DNA from: Kiritimatiellia bacterium
Lineage (GTDB): Bacteria > Verrucomicrobiota > Kiritimatiellia > CAIVKH01
Assembly: GCA_027493775.1 (NCBI GenBank)
Contig: JAOSKE010000001.1
Coordinates: forward strand, 372,001 to 436,000
DNA: 64,000 bases
Reading direction: 5' to 3'
The notes under the pieces are model-generated. The model was not told where the DNA came from. It saw nothing but the letters and a program-made list of their open reading frames with translations, and did not search any database. Of the stretch, positions 57,549 to 64,000 are shown in pieces. Both the position numbers and the translations under genes were made by a program. Within the stretch, counting starts at the first letter, position 1; each line of letters opens with the position of its first letter.

Positions 57549-59516
57549 TTAGAGCGCCGTTTCTTTTTTCGCGAGATCGGCGAGAGACTCGGAGATGCTC
57601 AGCCATGTTTGCGGCTTGCGCGATGGCATGGAAACCACCCAGCTGTCCGCGCCCTTCGCCGAGCGCGTCTCTTCGAGGCGATACTGCTCGAGTGTTCCGT
57701 CCAGTTGCGTGAGAATCATATAACTGTCCTGCGGCTTCTCGGGATTCAGCGCGATGGCGATATCCGGCGTGCGCCCGAGACCGGTGAAGTGGATTACCGC
57801 ATGGCCGCGCGCGTCGGGCTTCGCCTGATAGGCAAATGGCACCGGTAAATCGAACGTGCCGTGATTGACGAATTCGCCACGCCAGAGGTTGCCGGTGAGG
57901 ATTACGGTGCGCGCGAGTTGCGTCTTGTACACCTTCCCGGATTTCGTTCGCAGAATGACCGCGCTGATTGCAAAATCAAAACCGGGATCGTCGAAGCTCA
58001 TGCGATTCGGATCAAGCGCGATGAAGCGCAGATGCACCACGGGGTCCTCAACGGGGTCAAAAGTTTGTATCAGCGTCGCCCGCGCATCTGCGGCGAGAAT
58101 CGGGATGCGGCGTGTCAATTCATCGAACGCCAAATCGAAATCGGGATTCAGTTCGGAAAGACCGCCCATCTCCAGCAGTGGGCGGAGATAGTCGGGGGGC
58201 GTGTCCGGCACATGGCGGATCGCGCCCTCCGCCATACATCGCGCCCGCGCCATCCGGTCGAGAAATTTTTCAAATGCGCCGTCGGGCGATAGCTCAATCA
58301 AAAGACCATTCTTGTCGGAGGCGGCCAGCAGCCGGGAGGCTTGATCGTTCCAGACCAGCGAGGCGATGGGCGTTGTGCTTTCCGACAGCACCTCGACTGT
58401 ATCTACTTCCGGGTCCACGAGCGAAATGCGCCCGTCCTTTTCCGCAACCGCAACACGTCCATCCGGCAGCGACGTAACTCCGACTGGCGATTGGAAAGAA
58501 GCGCTGCTGGCGCCTTCGCGGAGATAGCGCGATTGCAGATCGAGCCAGCCGACTGTGCCAGCCAGTTCGTCGCAGAAAATAGCGTACTGTCCGTTCTTTG
58601 AGAAGGTGATGCCTGAGAACGTTGCGAGTGGGCGCATAATCGGCACCCACCAGCGGTCTTCGGAATCGCGATAGACAATGGCGCCCTGCGCCATTTCGCC
58701 CGCCGCGATTGTCGCGCCTTGGGCGTTCGACCCGGTCAACAGCAATTCTCCATTACTTCGCGCCGCCACACTATTCCATGTGAATGTTCCTGTCTGGCCG
58801 GGGACGCGAATAATTTCTGTCGCGCCGATTTTTCCCGACTCGCTGATCGCAATTTTCAACACGCGCCCGCCGCGCTTGTTTTCGACAAGATACAAATTGC
58901 CTGCGCGATCAAACGAAAGCCCCTTTGGCCACTTGAGCGGGGCAAGGCGTGTTTCAATATTTCCGTTCTTTTCAGAAAAGGCGCGTGTCCTGATCAATGA
59001 CCGTTTTAATCCGACCGCGCGGGGAAATCATGACAACGCGGTGCGCGTTCTCCTCGCTGACGAAATAGTTGCCCGTCCGCCGATCCACGGCGATGCCAGC
59101 GGGTGTGAGCAAGCCGCGCGCGAATATCTCGCGCTGAAACGTAGGCGTTGGAATCGGTTCCTTTTGCGCCGCCGCCTGCTCCAATAGCTTTTTGCCGTCC
59201 ACAACCTCAACGATCACGGAGGTCTCGACATTCTCCGGCTCCATAGCCATTTGGTTCACCACATCCGCGAGGCCCTTCGCACTCAACGCGGAGAGGGTGG
59301 GGATTATATTGGCCGGCAGCGCGTCGGGAATTACCACGCGCGACGTAGTGGGAAGCTGGCGGTAGCGACCGGATGTAGTCGGTGTGATCTCAATGGTGGA
59401 CGGCTTGCTGATCAGATAAAGCGCCCCGAATCCAAAAACGGCAGCAGCAGCAGAAAAATCTGCGACCATAAATCAGAGTTAAACAATTTATGTTTGCGCG
59501 ACACTGATCCATCCAC
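57549..59516 (-). CDS. Membrane-anchored beta-propeller-like protein (frameshifts)
   Basis: About 655 residues. An NHL/SMP-30-like series of strand repeats fills the middle (ARGLLTPAGIAVDRRTGNYF, LKWPKGLSFDRAGNLYLVEN, SFQSPVGVTSLPDGRVAVAE). The N-terminus reads RKHKLFNSDLWSQIFLLLLP, a basic start plus membrane helix, if one G is added near 59445 and the start is GTG 59516. A second break near 58980 separates DQDT from FSEKNGNIETR. No catalytic motif or known family is clear. Upstream breaks make the start uncertain. Confidence 0.65.
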
Positions 59517-59554
59517 CTTTAAACAAGATAGATAAAGCAGAAATTATGCCACGT

Positions 59555-60604
59555 TCAGGGGCTTGGCTGTTCGCGTGTCAGACAATGGAGAGTACCGAGA
59601 CCCCAAACCAAATCAACGGCGTGAATTCCAATGACCGGACGGTCGGTGAATAGCTCCGAAAGGATGCCCAGCGCCTCGCGATCTTTCGCATCGTTGAAGG
59701 TCGGGACAAGGACCGCCGCGTTGCAAATGTAGAAGTTCGCGTAGCTCGCCGGGAGGCGCTGGCCGCGAAAATGGAGCGGCCCTGGCATGGGTAAAGCGAT
59801 TGAATTTAGTTTTGAGCCATCTTCCAGCCGCATATCCGACACGCGCTCCCAGTTTTCTTCGAGCGGCCGATAGTTGGCTTCAGCCGGATTTGTTTCGCGA
59901 ACCAGCACGATTGTTTTGGAATTCACGAAACGGCAAAGGTCATCCACGTGTCCATGCGTGTCATCGCCCGCAATGCCTTTGCCGAACCACAACACATTTG
60001 AAACACCGAAATATTTCGCAAAAACGCGACCCCAATCTTCTTTTGAGAACCCCGGATTGCGACACTGCACCTCCTGGTCCATAAAACATTCTTCCGTGGT
60101 CAGCAGCGTTCCGCGTCCGTTCACGTCAATTCCGCCACCCTCCAACACGACGCTTGTGCCTTTATGGGTCACCGGAGTCAGTGAAAGATCGAGTTTCTTC
60201 GCAGCTTTCGCAGCGATCCCGTTGTCGAGTTGCCAGTCCGGATATTTTGCCCATGCATTAAATTTGTAATCGAGAATCGTGAGGCCTTTTTTCTTTCCAC
60301 CCGTTCGCGCGAACATTGGGCCGAAGTCGCGAGTCCATCCGCGATTCGTGCGCCAACGGAAAAAGCGAACGCGCGAGGAGGCAACGCCGGTGGCGTCCAA
60401 GATGCGTCGCACAGAGGCTTCGTGCTTCGCGTCTTTCACGATAAGGTGAAGATTTTCGCCGGCGGAAATGTGCCGCGCCATTTCGCCGAACACCCAGGGG
60501 ATGGGCGAAAATTTGCCGGGCCAGTCCGTGACATTGTGTGGCCAGCCGAGCCACGTGGCCTCGTGTTGATCCCATTCAGCCGGATACAGCAGGGGTGCGC
60601 TCAT
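59555..60604 (-). CDS. aguA: Agmatine deiminase
   Basis: Hydrolyses agmatine to N-carbamoylputrescine and ammonia. 349 residues of the guanidine-modifying fold: TWLGWPHNVTDWPG, NRGWTRDFGPMF, VVLEGGGIDVNGRGTLLTTE, GDDTHGHVDDLCRF and the catalytic Cys in LGTLHCLTREQP. The last motif usually reads GGGNIHCITQQQP, so GLGTLHC is a mild variant with the Cys kept. aguB lies 6 bp upstream on the same strand. Confidence 0.95.
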   Translation of the reverse strand: MSAPLLYPAEWDQHEATWLGWPHNVTDWPGKFSPIPWVFGEMARHISAGENLHLIVKDAKHEASVRRILDATGVASSRVRFFRWRTNRGWTRDFGPMFARTGGKKKGLTILDYKFNAWAKYPDWQLDNGIAAKAAKKLDLSLTPVTHKGTSVVLEGGGIDVNGRGTLLTTEECFMDQEVQCRNPGFSKEDWGRVFAKYFGVSNVLWFGKGIAGDDTHGHVDDLCRFVNSKTIVLVRETNPAEANYRPLEENWERVSDMRLEDGSKLNSIALPMPGPLHFRGQRLPASYANFYICNAAVLVPTFNDAKDREALGILSELFTDRPVIGIHAVDLVWGLGTLHCLTREQPSP

Positions 60605-60610
60605 TTGTAA

Positions 60611-61489
60611 TTAATCCACGAAACGCTGCGTCAACTCGCCGAACACGTCCACGCGACGGTCGCGGAGGAAGGGCCAGCCGCGGCGCACTTCTTCGATACG
60701 GTTTGTGTCTGTTTCCACAACGAGGATTTCCTCTTTATTTGTAGAAGCCTCGGCAATCACGACGCCAAACGGATCGCTGACGAATGACGTGCCCCAGAAC
60801 TCAATTCCCGCTTCGTGCGGCTCGGTCTTTTCGTGACCGACGCGATTCACCGCAGCGACGTAGGTTCCGTTCGCGATCGCGTGACCGCGTTGAACGGTTC
60901 GCCAAGCATCGCGTTGTTCCGCACCGTAGCGATCTTTTTCATACGGATGCCATCCAATCGCGGTCGGATAAAAGAGCGTTGTAGCCCCGCGCAGCGCGGT
61001 TAGTCGCGCGGCTTCGGGATACCACTGATCCCAGCAAATTAAAACGCCGATGCGCCCCGCGTTCGTATCAAAGGCTTTGAATCCGAGGTCGCCGGGTGTG
61101 AAGTAAAACTTCTCGTAGAACCCCGGATCATCTGGGATGTGCATCTTGCGATACATTCCTTGGTTCTCGCCCTTGGGATTGAGCAGGACAGCGGTGTTGT
61201 GATAGAGGCCCAGCGCACGTTTTTCGAATAGCGGCGCAATGACGGTGACACCCGCCTTCTTTGCCGCCTCGCCCAAAATCCGTGTGGACGGCCCTGGAAT
61301 GGTCTCCGCCAAATCAAAGATCGCCGCATCCTCTTTCTGACAGAAATAAGGCGTGCGATACATCTCCGGCAGGCAGACGATTTGTGCGCCTTGCTTGCCT
61401 GCCTCTACAACGAATTCCGCCGCGCGTCGGGTGTTTTCATCCGCATCCGTCGAGCAGCGCATTTGAACCAGAGCGAGTTTGCTTTTCAT
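60611..61489 (-). CDS. aguB: N-carbamoylputrescine amidase
   Basis: Nitrilase-family enzyme releasing putrescine from N-carbamoylputrescine. 292 residues with the Glu-Lys-Cys triad visible: Glu in VCLPEMYRTPYF, Lys in YRKMHIPDDPGF and Cys in IGVLICWDQWYPEAAR. The ATG at 61489 is the homology start (MKSKLALVQM). With aguA it forms a two-gene route from agmatine to putrescine; the arginine decarboxylase is not in this window. Confidence 0.95.
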   Translation of the reverse strand: MKSKLALVQMRCSTDADENTRRAAEFVVEAGKQGAQIVCLPEMYRTPYFCQKEDAAIFDLAETIPGPSTRILGEAAKKAGVTVIAPLFEKRALGLYHNTAVLLNPKGENQGMYRKMHIPDDPGFYEKFYFTPGDLGFKAFDTNAGRIGVLICWDQWYPEAARLTALRGATTLFYPTAIGWHPYEKDRYGAEQRDAWRTVQRGHAIANGTYVAAVNRVGHEKTEPHEAGIEFWGTSFVSDPFGVVIAEASTNKEEILVVETDTNRIEEVRRGWPFLRDRRVDVFGELTQRFVD

Positions 61490-61557
61490 TGGCGCGGAGT
61501 GTGCCGGATTAAGGAAAAACTTCAACGATAGTTTGCCTCAAATCGAATGCGCGTTTC

Positions 61558-62049
61558 TTACTGCACAATGCGAAAGAAGCGAAACGGTTCCGCGGCCGAA
61601 ACCGTGACGTTGGTTTTCGCTACTTCAAACACAATGTCTGTCAGCGAGGTCCAAACCACCGGCTCCTCCAGCGAAGACGTTGCCTCAATGTGGTTTGTCA
61701 CACCGGAGGCCCACAGTTCCGCTTCGATCTGTACTTCATCTTCATCGCCGCTGAGGGCGGTAATCGTGACGTCGGTGTATAGAGCCAGTCTCGACTCCTT
61801 CTGTATGTTGTAATCCGCAAGCGTTCGGCCATCTGCAAGTAGGTTGCCGTTAAAAAACAAGAACTGTCTTTCCTCCGGCGGCCCACCTTTATCTAAAATT
61901 TTGTTTTTTACGGAGTCAATCGTGTCGTTAGCTTCCACTTCCAGCGCAAGCTCTTTGCCGGATGACCAGCGCGCGAAAATTTGCATTGCGAAGATCGGTG
62001 TCGCGTAGCTGAGAAATAGCGCCGTGAAAATTAAGATGGCTGTTCGCAC
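61558..62049 (-). CDS. Secreted ubiquitin-like domain protein
   Basis: A 163-residue protein with a signal peptide (residues 1-21, cleavage after PIFA). The mature part begins [20 protein letters not shown] and aligns without gaps to eukaryotic ubiquitin residues 1-69. I count about 41 identities in 69, including DTI, DGRTL and DYNIQKES. Ubiquitin lysines 11, 27, 29, 33 and 63 are kept; K6 is Arg and K48 is Asn. The LRGG tail is missing. Instead a beta-rich region of about 70 residues follows, ending RFFRIVQ. The protein is probably periplasmic or extracellular. Its role is unknown; conjugation as in eukaryotes is unlikely without the diglycine. Confidence 0.88.
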   Translation of the reverse strand: MRTAILIFTALFLSYATPIFAMQIFARWSSGKELALEVEANDTIDSVKNKILDKGGPPEERQFLFFNGNLLADGRTLADYNIQKESRLALYTDVTITALSGDEDEVQIEAELWASGVTNHIEATSSLEEPVVWTSLTDIVFEVAKTNVTVSAAEPFRFFRIVQ

Positions 62050-62123
62050 TTCGGAATCCTCCCTGACTGCGGAAATTTTTGCCGCAGCACTGAGCGAGTG
62101 GCGAGCATTAAATGAAATCCTGG

Positions 62124-63194
62124 CTACACTGTGTAGGCGCTGTCTCGCATAATCGTCTCGTGCGTTCCATCGGCATAGACGAGAGCAAGCTGGCGTAGGC
62201 CTATCGGGCAGCCACGCGCATAAACAATGTCGTGGTGGACGACGTGTGCGGGATCGCTGAATGCGTCCGGGCCAGTGACGCCGCCGAGGTGTTCGCTGCG
62301 GCCGTAGGCCCAGTGGAATCCGGCCTTTTCATCCTCCAATACACTGCCGAGCACTGCTGCGGACTCGTTGCAACCGAGGCCGAGTTCGGCAATGTTGCGT
62401 CGGGCCGGGTCCACGTCAAAATGCGCACGCAGGCGTTCCGCATACGCCCCGCCCGCGACTTCACGTATTTTATTTTCGCGGACGGTCAAGACCGCCTGTT
62501 CGCCTTCCCATGAAACAGGGATTTCGCCCGCCGTGCGACTCGGCGTGTCTGCCTGTTCGCCTTCGTAGGGGACGATGAACGCTTCGCCGCTGGGGAGATT
62601 GATCAGGCGGAACCCTGTTTTTTCGCGCGTGCAAATTCCGTCGTCCGCGTGAGCGTGGCGATGGCGAAGGTCGAAGCGAACGCGATGGCCGGTGTCAAAC
62701 TCCACTTCCGCAGACTCCGCGCGTTCGAGGCGTTCGGCAAGAAGTTGCGCCTTCTGTGCAACCTCGCGGTAATCTGCCGCAAGCGCGGTTTGTTCCATCC
62801 GCCGCAACACCCCCGGCATACTGGCCACGCGCAAGTCGTTGCGCGTTTTCACAAACGCGGAGAGCGGCGCGGTTGCGGAGTGTTTGGTCATTGCCACGAC
62901 GAGCGTGGCTTGCGCGATAGCGTCGGCGATGCGCGTGTCTTTGCCGTTTTGCGTTCCGATCTCCGGCAGGTCTGCGTTATTTCCGGCGCTTGCGGGAAAC
63001 GTGAGTAAGGGGGCGGGGGACGCGCCCAGTGCTGCGAAGGCCATGCGCCATTCCTCCGCCATCGCGCGGCGCTCGCTCCAGTCGGCATTGTCGGGAACTC
63101 CGGCGCGGGGCACATCCACCAATACGAGGACGTGTTCATGTTGCGCGGGGCCAAAAACGTCCCGCAGTAATTTGTGCAGATTGAATGTGTTCAT
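62124..63194 (-). CDS. Aminopeptidase-like protein (M29-related)
   Basis: A 356-residue protein resembling M29 (aminopeptidase T-type) peptidases. The C-terminal half has [52 protein letters not shown] and [14 protein letters not shown], which includes Glu and His residues matching M29 metal ligands. The ATG at 63194 is the homology start. Some members of this group may be non-peptidases, so activity is inferred. Confidence 0.75.
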   Translation of the reverse strand: MNTFNLHKLLRDVFGPAQHEHVLVLVDVPRAGVPDNADWSERRAMAEEWRMAFAALGASPAPLLTFPASAGNNADLPEIGTQNGKDTRIADAIAQATLVVAMTKHSATAPLSAFVKTRNDLRVASMPGVLRRMEQTALAADYREVAQKAQLLAERLERAESAEVEFDTGHRVRFDLRHRHAHADDGICTREKTGFRLINLPSGEAFIVPYEGEQADTPSRTAGEIPVSWEGEQAVLTVRENKIREVAGGAYAERLRAHFDVDPARRNIAELGLGCNESAAVLGSVLEDEKAGFHWAYGRSEHLGGVTGPDAFSDPAHVVHHDIVYARGCPIGLRQLALVYADGTHETIMRDSAYTV

Positions 63195-63302
63195 TGCGGT
63201 TGCATTGGAACCGTGTGCGCCTTGCGCGTCAACTGCGCAATCATGGATTTGAGCGAAGAACGGTTGACGCACAGAGTCAATCCGCTACCTTCCTGCGTTT
63301 CC

Positions 63303-63377
63303 GGGCGGTTAGCTCAGCGGTAGAGCATCTCGTTTACACCGAGGGGGCCGGGGGTTCAAATCCCTCACCGCCCACCA
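63303..63377 (+). tRNA. tRNA-Val (TAC)
   Basis: 75 nt with encoded CCA. The acceptor stem is GGGCGGT/ACCGCCC, the D arm GCTCAGCGGTAGAGC, the anticodon loop TTTACAC (anticodon TAC) and the T arm GGGGGTTCAAATCCCTC. The next gene starts 15 bp downstream. Confidence 0.95.
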
Positions 63378-63392
63378 TTCCTGAAGCTCATT

Positions 63393-64000
63393 ATGTGGTT
63401 TCAAAATTATCCCGGTTTGGAAGTCGCGCTGCTTCCTTTTGAAGACAATGTCTTTTACGTCCTGCTGCGCAACGGCGAGGCGTTGGTGGTGGATCCGCCG
63501 TCGGCTTCTTCGGTTGCTGATCTTTTGCGGGAACGGAAGGCGAAGCTTTGCGCAATTCTGATTACGCATGGGGATGGCGATCACATCGAGGGCGTGGGGG
63601 AGCTTGTGAGGGATTCCGGGGCTGTCGTGTACGGGCCGGAAGAGATGAGGGTGGACTTTAATTTTCAAGCGATGCGCGATAACCAGGTGTTGCCCTGGCA
63701 GGGATTGAGCATTCGGGCGTTAGATACGAAGGGGCATCGGCCAACGCATCTGGCGTTTTACCTTTCCGAGCCGGCGCCGGGACTTTTGTTTTCCGGCGAC
63801 GCTCTCTTCGCTGCGGGGTGTGGTCGAATTTTTTCAAATCCACCGGAGTGGATGTTTGCTTCTCTCCAAAAACTTGCGGCGCTCCCGCCGGAAACGCATC
63901 TCTACTGCGGGCATGATTATCTAGAGGGCAACCTGCTCTTCGGACTGAGCGTCGAGCCGGATCATGCAGCGATGAAACATCGGCTGGATGACGTTCGCGC
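63393..64000 (+). CDS. Glyoxalase II-like metallo-beta-lactamase hydrolase, 3' end outside window
   Basis: 202 codons before the window edge with no stop. Start MWFQNYPGLEVALLP. The metal motif reads THGDGDH, with Asp replacing the second His of HxHxDH. The C-terminal glyoxalase II signature is strong: HRPTHLAFYL, LLFSGDALFAAGCGR, PEWMFASLQKLAALP and LYCGHDYLEGNLLFGLSVEP. It probably hydrolyses S-lactoylglutathione or a related thioester. The Asp variant occurs in other superfamily members. Confidence 0.9.
   Translation, partial: MWFQNYPGLEVALLPFEDNVFYVLLRNGEALVVDPPSASSVADLLRERKAKLCAILITHGDGDHIEGVGELVRDSGAVVYGPEEMRVDFNFQAMRDNQVLPWQGLSIRALDTKGHRPTHLAFYLSEPAPGLLFSGDALFAAGCGRIFSNPPEWMFASLQKLAALPPETHLYCGHDYLEGNLLFGLSVEPDHAAMKHRLDDVR

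Overview
The window looks like the chromosome of a Gram-negative bacterium. It carries outer-membrane beta-barrel proteins, lipoproteins, a secretin-domain protein, Mrp fused to DUF971, AccA and AccD on separate transcripts, a complete classical menaquinone operon and a LexA with a GAAC-N4-GTTC operator. This suits a member of the PVC group (Verrucomicrobiota or Kiritimatiellota), but the assignment is inference; there is no rRNA in the window.

Layout: 0-17.3 kb is core genome. It holds an ABC-2 permease (cut by the window edge), two tandem outer-membrane paralogues, trkA-trkH, psuG, an M23 lipoprotein with a barrel protein, and a minus-strand run (M16C peptidase, panE, secretin-domain protein, flippase-methyltransferase fusion, TRIC channel), followed by lexA and vanZ. 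From 17.48 to 38.28 kb is a roughly 20.8-kb lower-GC island. It lies between two 79-bp direct repeats, the right one containing the last 9 bp of the tmRNA gene. The island carries a Qat anti-phage operon (qatA-B-C-D) behind an Mrr-like nuclease, and a type I restriction locus (hsdR, hsdM, a full hsdS and a half-size hsdS) interleaved with a YgjP-like metallopeptidase, a Schlafen/AlbA_2 protein, a PrrC/RloC-like ATPase, DinD and two DUF2188 proteins. At its right end is a remnant of an amidotransferase/gamma-glutamylcyclotransferase cluster and a RAYT transposase tail. From 38.3 to 64 kb the core resumes: ssrA, tRNA-Arg, a barrel protein, menG-F-D-H-B-A-C-E with a convergent DHNA-CoA thioesterase candidate, mrp, osmC, accA, an L,D-transpeptidase, a kinase-like protein, comF, accD, folC, a beta-propeller-like protein, aguA-aguB (putrescine synthesis), a secreted ubiquitin-like protein, an aminopeptidase, tRNA-Val and a glyoxalase II-like hydrolase.

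Many clearly conserved genes are split by single-base indels, mostly in homopolymers (trkH, flippase-methyltransferase, panE, mrr, qatA, ygjP-like, AlbA_2, half-hsdS, amidotransferase, menG, menE, thioesterase, GYF protein, L,D-transpeptidase, comF, propeller). The density points to sequencing or assembly error rather than decay, so I report each as one gene over its full span and note the break. The two in-frame stops (in qatC and the DUF5049-like gene) are of a different kind.

The most interesting items are the Qat system embedded in the island at ssrA and a secreted protein with roughly 59 percent identity to eukaryotic ubiquitin.
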